A stretch of DNA of 64,000 bases from Thuidium tamariscinum (lineage: Eukaryota > Streptophyta > Bryopsida > Hypnales > Thuidiaceae), in contig OX344753.2 in assembly GCA_947034885.2 (NCBI GenBank), positions 19,158,001 to 19,222,000 on the forward strand, written 5' to 3'. The notes beneath the pieces were generated by a model that saw only the letters and a list, made by a program, of their open reading frames with translations, was not told the DNA's origin and did no database searches. The position numbers and the translations under genes are program-made. Below are positions 1 to 11,489 of the stretch, piece after piece; positions within the stretch are counted from its first letter, which is position 1, and each line of letters begins with the position of its first letter.

Positions 1-1268
1 CTTGGACATTGAGTCATCGTGGGACAACTAAGAGAATGATGGGCAAGTATATGGATGCATTGGAGGACTTGAACAAGGCTAATGAACTTCAGCCTAATGA
101 TGCTTGGACATTAAGTCATCGTGGGACAACTAAGAGAATGATGGGCAAGTATGTGGATGCATTGGAGGACTTGAACAAGGCTCATGAACTTCAACCTAAT
201 GATGCTTGGACATTGAGTAGGCGTGGGGAAACTAAGAGAGAGATGGGCAAGTATATGGATGCATTGGAGGACTTGAACAAGGCTCATGAACTTCAGCCTA
301 ATGATGCTTGGACATTGAGTAGGCGTGGAGAAACTAAGATAGAGATGGGCAAGTATATGGATGCATTGGAGGACTTGAACAAGGCTAATGAACTTCAGCC
401 TAATGATGCTTGGACATTGAAGAGCCGTGCGGCAGTTAAGAGAATGATGGGCAAGTATGTGGATGCATTGGAGGACTTGAACAAGGCTAATGAACTTCAG
501 TCTAATGATGCTTGGACATTGAGTGGTCGTGCGGAAACTAAGAGAATGATGGGCAAATATATGGATGCATTGAAGGACCTGAACAAGGCCAATGAACTTC
601 AGCCTAATGATGCTTGGACATTGAGTAGTCGTGGGGAAACTAAGAGAATGATGGGCAAGTATATGGATGCATTGGAGGACTTGAACAAGGCCGATGAACT
701 TCAGCCTAATAATGCTTGGACATTGAGTAGTCGTGGGAAAACTAAGAATGAGATGGGCAAGTATATGGATGCATTGGAGGACTTGCACAAGGCTTATGAA
801 CTTCGCTCATGAACTTCAGCCTAATGATGCTTGGACATTGAGTCATCGTGGGACAACTAAGAGAATGATGGGCAAGTACGTGGATGCATTGGAGGACTTG
901 AACAAGGCTCATGAACTTCAGCCTAATGATGCTTGGATATTGAGTAGGCGTGGGGAAACTAAGAGAGAGAAATGGGCAAGTATATGGATGCCTTGGAGGA
1001 CTTGAACAAGGCTAATGAACTTCAACCTAATAATGCTTGGACATTGAGTAGTCGTGGGGAAACTAAGAGAATGATGGGCAAGTATGTGGATGCATTGGAG
1101 GACTTGAATAAGGCCGATGAACTTGAACCTACTGATGCTCGGACATTGAGTAGGCGTGGAGAAGTTAAGAGAAAGATGGGTATATATCTTGGTGCATTGG
1201 TGGACTTAAACAAGGCTTTTAAAGTTCAACTTAGTAATGCTTGGACATTAAAGAAGAGAGGGCAATAA
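1..1268 (+). pseudogene. 3' part of a TPR-array gene, left copy, frame-disrupted
   Basis: This is a tandem array of 102-base units, each encoding a 34-residue TPR (typical core MGKYMDALEDLNKANELQP). The TPR signature residues are G8, G15, Y17, A20, L24, A27, L30 and P32 when a unit is started at AWTLS. About twelve units are visible and the gene continues off the left edge. The frame is open from base 3 to a TGA at 810-812. A 13-base tandem duplication (792-804 and 805-817) shifts the frame and creates that stop. Two extra A's near 970-972 return the array to its original frame, which then runs to the TAA at 1266-1268. The last units diverge and end like the right copy. By comparison with the right copy, this should be the C-terminal part of a kinase-TPR protein, but it is probably truncated or non-functional now. 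Confidence 0.85.
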
Positions 1269-2244
1269 AGATTATGACGAGTAAGTATGCATTATGCAAA
1301 TGTATTGGAGGACGTGAAGAAGGCTTTTGAACTTTAGACTAATGATTGTGGTTCTCAATGTCCTAAAATCATGTAAGAATTATGTGCCTTTGATTTGAGT
1401 GGATGTGAAGCCAAAAAAAATTTATATATAAAATTTGAATCTTCAAGTTGTCTCAATCACGTGTATGATTCATATTGATTGTGTCACACAATTGAAGTTT
1501 AAAGAATAACTTCATTGAAATTTGAAATCAATGAAATGAATATGAGCAATGCCCATTTGAGTCTTCTCAGTAAATTTAAAATATAGAAATCTACACAAAT
1601 CACATTACATTGCATTTGACAAAAATGACTTCTAGTGTGCTATCCTATGATTTGTGAGGGATAGGTTTACTTGTTATAATGAAGAATAAGAACTAATAGA
1701 TGAATGTGAAAGACAAGAGTTCCTAGACTTATAAATACCATTTTGTTAGTGAGATGTGTAGCAGAAATATTAAAAGTATACAATTGGAAATAGCATTTGT
1801 ATTATTTAAGGAGAAGTAGAACTATTGATTATAAAGCTATTAATCCAAATATTTATATTTTGAAGAATTCAAGCAAAATGTTGTAAGTAAGTGGCTCTTT
1901 AGATTCCTTTCATTATGATTGTATTTCTTAGTCAAGAGCTTCTTGAACCCTTAATGTTTTAGCATTCCATGTGAAATTGTGAATCCAATGCATCCTACAA
2001 ACCATGTTTACATTATTATTTTCAATGATATTGCATAGTAAAGAAGAACAACACATCACACAATACAAGGTTTAAAGCAACAACTCAAATTACTATTTAC
2101 TACAAAGTGAAAATTTAAATCAAAGTATATGCAAAATATTTTTCATTCATTTATCTTATTTATTATGTCTTTCAAAGAATTGTTTGATCCCATAGGTTTA
2201 ATATAGATCCTACCAAATAATATTAAATTGACTTGTTTGGTTAT
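1269..2244. other. 3' flank of the left TPR array, no gene seen
   Basis: The first 70 bases resemble one more decayed TPR unit (GTATTGGAGGACGTGAAG near 1299) with stops. AATAAA overlaps the array's stop codon at 1264-1269 and could be a polyadenylation signal. The rest is AT-rich and nearly identical to 35336-36303; I see no coding potential. Confidence 0.6.
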
Positions 2245-2460
2245 CCCCTAAAGCACCAAATTGCGTTTTTTGGCAACATAGCAATTTTGGGCTGCTCACT
2301 GCGAATGAATTTTTTATTTTTTTTCTTTGAAATTTTCACGAAACATGTGTCCAAAGAGTAGCTTTAAGGCCCATTAATTTTCATAACTTTTGACTACATA
2401 GTGAAAAAGTTATTATATGATATGTAGTTTTCTCTACTCGGCGGGTAGCGCGGGTAGCAA
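2245..2460 (-). mobile_element. Truncated copy of the TTAA-flanked element family
   Basis: It begins with the family terminus CCCCTAAAG, preceded by TTAT rather than TTAA. It then follows the reverse complement of the right-hand end of the elements at 10557 and 56452 (shared ATAGCAATTTTGGG and ACTCGGCGG motifs). The other terminus is missing. The corresponding copy is at 36304-36519. Confidence 0.6.
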
Positions 2461-2673
2461 AACCGTTCTAACGTAGTTTATTTATGTAGATATGCCTAGT
2501 GATTGTCTATGGGATTTTTCCTAAACAGACAACATGCAACTAAAAAATTGAATTTGGTTTAAATTTAGCAATTCTTGAGATTCAAATGTGGGGTCCATTC
2601 TTTTGTGCCTTTTGCATGTTAATAATTCCAATAAGTAATGAACTCATTCATTATAGGCTAAATTATGTAACAA

Positions 2674-3384
2674 GGTGATTGCAAGAAACACCTCTACTAT
2701 TTGTTGTGTTTTTATGATTTTTTTGGAAATGCTTTAAAATTAGAAAAAAAATTAAATTAATTTTTTTTTAATCTATACATCTTTAAGAAAAAGGTAACCA
2801 CTAAATGAAATGTATAGAAAATTTCTTGAAGTACAGTAGGAGAACTAGGAAAATGCTAATTTCAAGAAAATACATACTTTGATGTTTTGATTAGGGAAAA
2901 ATAGGAAAGTAAAATTTAAAGTATATATATTTTTTTCATTTGGGGAAACACTATAGAGATGGCCATTTACCAAAAAATTCACCAAAATCATTTATTAAAT
3001 GTTTCAAAATGCAAGCGAAAACAAGTTCACTTTGTGCACTTCTACACCACATAAAAATAAGTATTTTAAAAATTCCTTGGACCGTTCGCTACAAGTCTAC
3101 TCGATGACCATCACTTATAAATTTCAGGTCAAAATTTTCTTTTTAGGGTGCTAAATAGTATTAAAACCCTCCAAATTGGCCAATGTAACATTCAATTGGG
3201 GTCTATCTTTGGATAGTTTACTATTTTTTAAGATGACAAAAATATTAAGCAAGGTGTATAATATCTGAGTACCATTTCTACAAATCTTGAGTCATTTAGA
3301 AGCAAAACACAAATGTAATGGCCAAAAAACAAATTAGCACACACCGTGTGACCCAAAATAATACAAGTGTTTTCTACAATCACT
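2674..3384 (+). mobile_element. Non-autonomous TIR element, GATTGCAAG family, copy A
   Basis: The left end reads GGTGATTGCAAGAAACACC and the right end is the imperfect inverted form (GTGTTTTCTACAATCAC). The interior shares long stretches with the elements at 7732 and 15259, including an ACTTTGTGCACTTCTACAC-like block and a TTGAGTCATTTAGA block near the right end. There is no transposase. A clear target duplication is not visible here, unlike at the two sister copies. Its counterpart is at 36733-37443. Confidence 0.7.
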
Positions 3385-3900
3385 TGTCTAGAATGTAGAT
3401 TTGGACAACATATGACTAATTTTTGTTCAATCGTCAATCATCTTTATTTTTATCCACCATCACAATCATTGGCCCTACTATTTGATTGAATATAGTCTTC
3501 TCTTGAGGTTGAAGATGAGATATGCTAGAAGTTAACATTAGAAATTCAAGAATTATTGCATCTTGACTAAGAGTGTTCTAAAGCCTGAAGCATTTCTTAA
3601 CTACAAGATACAGATCTACAAATCTTTGAAGTAAACAAACTTGTTAGATTTCAATAATAAAGAAGAGTCAACTTGTAGATTCAAAATCCAAATTCAATAT
3701 CAAGAAGGTCAATATTGACCACAAAAAAGAACTTCTACATTGTAAACCACCATATTGATTCACTATTTAGATTGTTGAAAATATAAACAAATTGCATGAA
3801 TTTTCAAACCCGAAAGTGATAGTTCCATAAACTAAATTACAACTGTCAAATAGGGAGTTTTCCACTAGATAAAAATGTGAACTTTGGGAGGTTAGGGCAC

Positions 3901-4044
3901 TATAAGAAACCCCCGTTTTAGGTAACGAGCCCTAATTTTTATAACGGGTTTTGGGTGATGTCAATTTTGAGTTGTCAACATTGACATCACCCAAAATCTG
4001 TTCTAAAAAATTAGGGCTCGTTACCTAAAACAGGGTCTCTTATA
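3901..4044. mobile_element. Palindromic MITE, internally deleted
   Basis: Inverted ends (TATAAGAAACCCCCGTTTTA and its near complement) enclose a short loop. The right-copy counterpart at 37960-38223 is 120 bases longer and almost a full palindrome, so this is a deletion derivative. It is non-coding. Confidence 0.8.
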
Positions 4045-6569
4045 CCCGGGTGAGAAGCTAGAAAATGCAATTGGGAGAAAATTAGGGAAAATTCTAGGAG
4101 AAAAATAGGGATTTAAAACTAAAAAGATGATATTTAAGATTTGGTAGAATAACCAAAAATAGGCTAATGGTGAAATGATGAAAAATAAAAACCAAAATTG
4201 AAAAAAATAAAATACTACAAGAAGAAAATGAAACTAGAATCAAATTGCAAGATAAAATATGAAAATTTTTAAAATAAATAAATAAAAACTAAAAGTCGAA
4301 TATGGAACTAAATGACAATTGAAAAACACAAAAAGTAATAAACACAAAAAGACAAAACAAATTAGTTCAATCAAAATTACTACTAAACTATTATAATGGG
4401 AAAGAGATCACTAAAATATAGAGAGAAACACTAAAATAGGAGTTTGTAGTAACTTAAAGGCTTTCACAATAAATTAGGGAGATTTGCAATAAATTAGTAC
4501 AATTTTCATCAAATTAGCTCAGTATTTTGGCATTTTTCATTGAAAAATGATCTTTTTACATTAGTTTAGTAGTAAATGAATGTCATTAAGCTTAATAACC
4601 CATAAGGTTTGTGGTTTTGGAGTTCTCTCTTGCTTGTCTATCTCAACTTTTGTATGTTTGATGTATTTAACAAAGTGAGGACAGAATTGAAAGAAAAAAT
4701 AGTAGAAAAGTACTAGACAAAGAAGTAAAATGAATAGGGGGTAAAGGTAGGACGATTTGTTGAGTAGATATTCACCATTTCATAAGAGGAGATGAGTGGA
4801 AAAGCTAGGTTACCAAGGTCAAATGGAAAGTTGGTTTGAAAAGAATGGAGAGTCACGGTTTAGAAGACTCAAAAAATATCAACTTTCACAAGCTGCCGTA
4901 AACAATCAACCTAAGATTTGGAGCTCAAAATTAGAGGGGAGTTGCACCTTTAAGTCAGCTTTGAAACAAAACTAATCTCACCCAAGTTGAAGCTTGGATA
5001 TAGTGGTGGCAATGGTTTTTTTAACGGGAGGTCTATTGGTGCAAGATTTTAGAGCTGCAACATTGGAGGACGACTATGGAAGAGTGGTGAAGTGCAATGA
5101 TGGAAAATTTTGAAGAAAAAGAGATGAAGAGGTTAAATTTTTAATAGAACCATTCTTGTAGAATTTGCAGCTTAGACCAAGCCATAGTAGCCATTTCTCC
5201 AACAAGAGGCTTGTTGACCCTACAATAGGAGGAAGCCCAATAGAAGATTTTTGATGTAACTTTGTCCAATTGTTATTGAATACTTGCAATTTTCATTGCA
5301 TTGAATTATGAAAAAAGTTTGTGAATGTATAGGTTGCTAAATTAGGTGTTTGAGGGTAATTAAGAATGCATAGGATCTGGAGTTGAATTTTTAGGGTTTT
5401 AGGGCACATGCGGAAGTGTTGCCCTATTTGAACCAAGGTTAGGATTTAAAAGGATCAAGTGTTTAAAATGAAAGGGACATTTCAAGTATTAGAAAAGAAA
5501 AATCCCTCAAAATTGAATGGAGGATTGTAAATGGAAGATATAAATGTAGGGCAATGCATGGCAATTGAAGTATGGGTCACATAAGGATGTGATGGAATTA
5601 GTTGGGAGGACCCAATTTGGGCCGTTTGGGGCCTTAATTTGCACATTTGAGGTGGATTTTGCCTTAGGTATGATCCTATTTAAATTCATGGTTGAATTAA
5701 ATGATGGGGGATGGTTAAGAAATTGCAAGAAAAATTGCGGTGTATAGAGTGTGAAATGATGGAGGAGTCTATGCTAAATTCTTTGATAGAACTTGGACAT
5801 TAGAAAATTTGAGGACCTTGCAATGTGCTTCACTTGTAAAAAATATAAAGAAAAACTAATTTTGAATGCTATAGTTGATCTACTTGATGCTCTATATAAA
5901 ATTCTATTAGCTACATGGGCACTCTAATAGGTACTTAGGATTGAAGTCATGTTGCTAATAAAAACAAGAGTTGTTATTTTTTTAAATGACACCTAACAAA
6001 TGCAAATTGCTCCATTCAAAATTCTAGCCATTCTATTCTCATTCCCTCACCTCACCTTGGGCACTTTCAAATTTCTAGAAAAATTTTACATGTTTTCATA
6101 CTAGCACTTCTCAATCCTTTGTACGCTCCAGAATATCATTTTTGCTACCACGAATGCATTCAAAATTCCCTTGTCCACTCTCAAAGAAATTGGTGGATGA
6201 AAAATTGTATCCCTCTATCCTTAGTAATTTGCAGACTCTATTTGTCATCCACATTTTGGACGTCAACACGCTTTAGGTTTAATTCAACACTATGAGGGAA
6301 CATTGTCATTTTCTATCAATTTGGACATTTTTTTTGTCAATTCAAACATTTCTTTCTTGTAGTGCAATGATTGGTTGGAGCGAGATATTCAAACTATTGG
6401 ATTTATCATGAGCTCTATAGAGAGATGTTTGCACAAACCATTGTATATTATTTAAATAAATATCTAAAACTTTGTTGGAAATTCAATCATTGACTTTGTG
6501 ATACAAAGTTGGATGGTGATGTTCATTAGTTTCATGAATGGACACTATTAATCCTTAAAAGAAGGATCT
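4045..6569. other. AT-rich spacer, no gene recognised
   Basis: Only short open frames occur, such as one at 5565-5747, and none has recognisable domains or supporting features. The same frames are preserved in the other copy, but so is all the surrounding DNA, so this is not evidence of coding. Confidence 0.5.
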
Positions 6570-6845
6570 AGAACCACTTGTTTCAAGTCTCATTGAAAAT
6601 CACTTAGTTTGTTGCCATTTTGGAACTAGGTATGTATGAAAAAATTTATATTTCTTTTTCAAAAAAGAATTACATATCTTCTGTATTTTATTAAAAAGTT
6701 CAGATTTTTTTGAGAAAAATTGATTTTCATGAGAGTTTTTGAAGAAAAAGTGAAGAAAAAATCACATCAAATAGAAAATTGTTTCAAAAAATCTGAAAAT
6801 CTCACAATGTGTGTACATTATAGTGACAAATATCAAGGTGGTAAA
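6570..6845 (+). repeat. Dispersed repeat, also at 40730-41015 and inverted at 59150
   Basis: This block contains a GAACTAGGTATGTATG motif followed by AT-rich sequence and ends near TGTGTACATTATAGTGACAA. Its reverse complement is recognisable at 59150-59415, outside the segmental duplication. No inverted termini were identified. Confidence 0.6.
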
Positions 6846-7731
6846 TTTGAGACCAATTGAGTATCTACCTAGTCCTGGAAGGATGAGTACTAGCTATAGC
6901 TAGCCTACTATTTGCATGTTAAAATTATTTGTGCCAAAATTCCACACCTAGGTGTTGCATGAGTTTAGTATACTCTCATAAATTGCTAACCATTTGAGTA
7001 AATAATGCCCACTTGTGATCATGGTTAGTATAATAGTGTATCAATATAAGATGACAACTACTATGGTACCAAGTTGGTTTCACCTCAACTATATGTGTCA
7101 TAAATAGACTTTATATTTATCCAATCAAGCATTGACTAAATAATAGCTATTTTTGGCTTTCATGTAAGAAGATTTTTCAACTAGATGCAAACCTTTTGAA
7201 TGCTTTAAATAATAAAAAATATATAAATGTACGTACATTGTATATTTGTGTAAGTAAAGATAATTATTATAATTGAATCCTTAAGATGCTTTAGGTTTTG
7301 CATAACCATGAGCAAGTAAATTGTTTTGTCATACCTATTTGTAGACAAGAGAGAGTGTTTTTTACATTACACCTCATTACTGAGCATTTTCTAATCCTAC
7401 AAGATCATTCTAATATCACATTTAAGCTTTTTTGTAGTACTATGAGACCGTCCATCGAGTTGTAGTATGGATCAAATGATCAACATGGTTGTTGTAAGTT
7501 CAACAACTTTGCACTACTATCGATCATAATCAATTGTTATTATTCACTTAGCTAGTTGAGAGCCAATGCTTTACAAAGTGCTAAAAATCAAGAGAACAAG
7601 TAGTAATAATCTAGTATTAATTAGCATGAGAAAAAAATTATTATGAAATCATAGGTGTATTCAAGTTATAGAAGCTCTTACTATTTGATTAGTCAATAAG
7701 ATTGTAGTCAGATAATTACTAGTAACTACAT

Positions 7732-9056
7732 GGGTGATTGCAAGAAACACTCGTCCTATTTGTTGCGTTTTACTACAATACTTGTGACTTTTTCTGGAGT
7801 ACTTTAAAATTAGAAAACTAATTTGAAATTTTTTTGAAAAATATGAATAATGTATACACTTCTAAGATGAAGGTTTTCACCAAAGGAAATTGATAGAAAA
7901 ATTCTCTAAGTAGGAGAACTTAAAAAGCACCAAACCTCAAGAAAAAACCGACCTTCATGTTTTATTTTGAGAAAATTAGTAAAAATAAGTAAATACAGAA
8001 AATAAAAAGTGTCCATTTGCAAAAACTCTATAGAGATGGTCATTCATAAAAAAAATCACTAAAATAATATTTTATATGTTCAAAAATGCAACCAGAAGGA
8101 AGCTCACTTTGTGGACTTCCACACAACATAAAAATAACTTTTTCCAAAATCCCTCATGTGGAAATCTGTAAGTCTATTAGAAGACCATCTCATCCAAATT
8201 TCATCTCAAAATCATTAAAAAAAGGTATTGCTTAGTGACTAAAAACCCCTAAACTGCTAAGTGTGACATTCAATCACTAGTACTATTTTGAAATCAAACT
8301 ATTTTTGAAAATTATGAAAAAATTAGAGAATGTGTATAGTGCCTATGAGTATATTCCCTGTAAATCTTGAGTCATTTAGAGCCAAAACATAGAAGTTATG
8401 GCCAAAAAACAAATCAGCACACTAGGTGGGACAAAAAACAGGACAAGTCTAGGGGAGGACACTCTCACTACATTTGGGTTACCCACGTGCGGTGGTAGAA
8501 AAAATAAAACATGTAATACACCTTGAATAAACTATAATTTCATCCTAAAATTTTGAGTTTTGTTTAAGAATGACTAAAGGTTTCTATTGACAAAAATTTC
8601 AATTCCAAATAACATAAGATATATTGTCTACAAAGGGTTGAAAAATGAACTAAAATGGCATGTTTTCCAACTAAAATATTTATATAGCTCACATGAAGAC
8701 GACTATTGCATCAAATATTCAACCAAGCTAGACTTTCAATAGAAAGCTATTCTATAGAATTTTTCTTTGATTTTTCAATTTTTTTTTCTTATATAATATA
8801 TAGGTGTGAAAGTTATTTTCAGCTTTACAGTGTATGTTTTTTCTTCAAAAATTTATAACTAATTACTATAAGCATAAAAAAATACTGATAATTCAAAACA
8901 TAAACTTCTAAAGTAGTAAAATCTATCCATAATTTTTTTTTTGAAAGAAAATTTAAATTTTAAGGTGTATTACTTGCTTTACTTTTCCGCCGCACGTAGG
9001 TTGCTAAAACGTGGGGAGTGTCCTCCCCGGGGGACAAGTGTTTCTTGCAATTGCCC
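7732..9056 (+). mobile_element. GATTGCAAG-family TIR element, copy B, interrupted
   Basis: The termini GGGTGATTGCAAGAAACACT and AGTGTTTCTTGCAATTGCCC are flanked by the direct repeat ACAT (7728-7731 and 9057-9060). Without the nested element at 8449 and its duplicated target it is 734 bases long, which equals the uninterrupted counterpart at 41911-42644. The interior resembles copies A and C. It is non-coding. Confidence 0.8.
8449..9031. mobile_element. hAT-like non-autonomous element with 8-bp target duplication
   Basis: This 583-base insertion is flanked by GGACAAGT on both sides (8441-8448 and 9032-9039). The right copy has a single GGACAAGT at 42620-42627, a clean empty site. The termini are CTAGGGGAGGACACTC and, inverted, CCCGGGGAGGACACTC, with similarity extending to about 45 bases including CCACGTGCGG. 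An 8-bp duplication is typical of the hAT superfamily. It has no transposase. Related interior sequence lies inverted at 26105-26560. Confidence 0.85.
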
Positions 9057-9526
9057 ACATGCACATGTGAACAAAACAAAAACAAAAACTACTCAAACAT
9101 TAGGTGAAGCCTATCCATTGAGATTAGTTCTGTAGGAATTTAGTACATCCAATAAAGTAGAAACAAATCCATTTGAGCAATCCAAAGTTGGAATTGAAAG
9201 AACTCCTTCACCTGTACCCATAGCCCGATCCATAGCCACAAAACAAACACAAAGATAGTTTCCCGTTGTATGCAAGGTGTCTACAATAGCACTCCAATTG
9301 TTAAACTTGTCACAACAAAAACATGAGAACGTTAGAATGGTTTTTCTTTATTTGCTTATAGCACTATCTTCTCTTAGTTTATTCTCTCAATGTATACACA
9401 ATAAACCCTATTAGCCATAGATGCGGAGGTGATATCCTCATATTGTTGTTACGTAAAACTGTGGATCAGTATGCACTATAAGTTGGGTTGTTCACCTTAG
9501 TTATATCGAGTCCAAGAATACACTAA

Positions 9527-9960
9527 GGTAGAAGGCTTAGAAATGGAGCATCCAAGGGCTGATCTGCCTTTTTCATGTAATTAAATATATGGAAATGTTT
9601 CTAGCCCATTTTTCAGAGGAAGAAAAATAGTTGAGGAATCTAATACAAGTGATTTCATATTTTTTGGAGCATTTTTCAATTAGTTATGAATTTTCAAACA
9701 AAATGTGTTGTAGGTCCCTATTTATGTCCCTAGATCCTCCATGAATGGTTCACTTGCAACTTCAAAAAAAAGATGGAAAAGCAAGGAGAATGATTGGCTC
9801 TCACTATTTTGAATGCTTCTATCTTCATTTCATTCAATGAGTATAGAGGTCCATTTAAGAACCACATATTGTCCATTTCAATGCCTTTTACAGGTTCCAT
9901 TCTTAATGCCCACTCTATTTTAGAGCCTCCTACCTTAACATATCCTGAGTTCCAAATATA
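9527..9960 (+). repeat. Dispersed segment related to 57890-58740
   Basis: Shared motifs include CTGCCTTTTTCATG, GAGGAATCTAA, AATTAGTTATGAATTTTC and TAGGTCCCTATTT, and then GTCCATTTCA and TTTTAGAGCC. The relative at 57890 carries extra DNA in the middle, including the MITE at 58312. A short open frame from 9794 runs through it without any recognisable domain. Confidence 0.6.
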
Positions 9961-10556
9961 TAGTGTCTACAAGACGTCATTTACTCCGTATCTCAATGTG
10001 CAGGATAAGTAGCTTACCATTAGTAAATAACTATCAAATGGTTTGTGCTTGGAGATGCAAGACATTAAATCCTACCATTGAAGGTGGACCGTGTCTAGGT
10101 AATTTTGGATTATCCGGGATAAAAATGAAAAAAAATAAAATTTTGTGCCATGTTTAGGATATTTTCCAATCTTCTACTAGCTCATTTGGGGTCTCTGATT
10201 GCAAATATGAATTGAGAATTCACAAAAATAAAATTGTATAAAAATAAAATAAAATCTTAGCGTTTACCCCTCTGGTAAATCTAGCCTGCTTGGCCCACCT
10301 TCAATGGTAGGATTTAACATCCTCCATTGAAGCATTGCCAATGATTTTACTAAATATAGGTTTAAAACTATCTACTGTTAAATCTTGTGGATATCCAATT
10401 CATAAGAATGGAATAAAATCCATTATGGGACATATAAATTGACAATAGCGCATGATAGAATGAGCTAGAAATGCTCACAATGATTCCCACTAGGACCAAG
10501 AGAGAGAAAGAGAACTAATTTCAAATTTTTGTTTCTAAAAGAAATGATTTTTTTAA

Positions 10557-11485
10557 CCCATAAATGTTTTTGACTATGTTTTCACCAAAATTCCTCCAAA
10601 ATTGTCATTTCTAGGACAACTACCAAATTTTAGAAAAAAAACATTTTTGGACAAATGTAATCGTAGGATCTTTTGGTACAATGGTTTGTGAAGATGTAGA
10701 AAAAATTTCATAAATTTTTGTTGTGTAGATTGCAACTTTGCAAGATATTAGTGTTTGAAGTGCCCAAAATCCTTTTTTCATCCTTGCAAAAATTCGGGCA
10801 TCTACTCTTCACAAGGCCACATTTGTATAAAAAAATGCCACAAATGGTTGGAACTCTTTGGATTCATTCTTAAAGTCAAGTTAGCTACATGCTTGAAAAT
10901 TTTCAAATCAATTGGAATTCTACAATATGTAGGAAAAAAATAGTAAGTAGAAAGAAGTAGAAAATGATTCAAAATACTAAATTATTAAGAGTTTATTTAT
11001 AGAATTGGAAAATGCCAATTCCAATGGTTGAAATGTTGTAGTAAACAATCTACACCCAAAGTTTATGTTTTTTTTCAAAAATATTAAAAATTGAATTAAA
11101 TAAAGGACTTCAAAGTTTATTTTAGAGAAAACATTCCATAACTTCCCACAAACTAAAACTCTCATAACTTTCATCTCATTAATCAAAATGAAATAATTCA
11201 AAGATTTTCATTTACATATAAATCTAAAAATTTATTTCAAATTGAAAAAAAAAATTGAAAAAATTCTTTTAGCTATTTGCTGTGCTTATTGAGCAATGAA
11301 AACTACATATCATACAATAACTTTTGAACCATATAGTCAAAAATTATGAAAATTGTTTGACTTCAAAAGTATTCTTGGGGCACATATTGTGTGAAAAATT
11401 CAAAGAAAAAAAACACAAAACTCTATCTATAGTGAGCTACCCAAAATTGCTATGCTGAGAGAAAATACATTTTGTCCTTTAGGGG
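10557..11485 (+). mobile_element. TTAA-flanked non-autonomous element, copy P1
   Basis: This element of about 929 bases is bounded by TTAA (10553-10556 and 11486-11489). The termini are CCCATAAATG and CTTTAGGGG. It shares its interior with the elements at 13546 and 56452: CAAAATTCCTCCAAAA-like, GGGCATCTACTCTTCACAAGG-like, and ACTTTTGAACC blocks. It has no long open frame. Its counterpart is 44144-45103. Confidence 0.7.
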
Positions 11486-11489
11486 TTAA

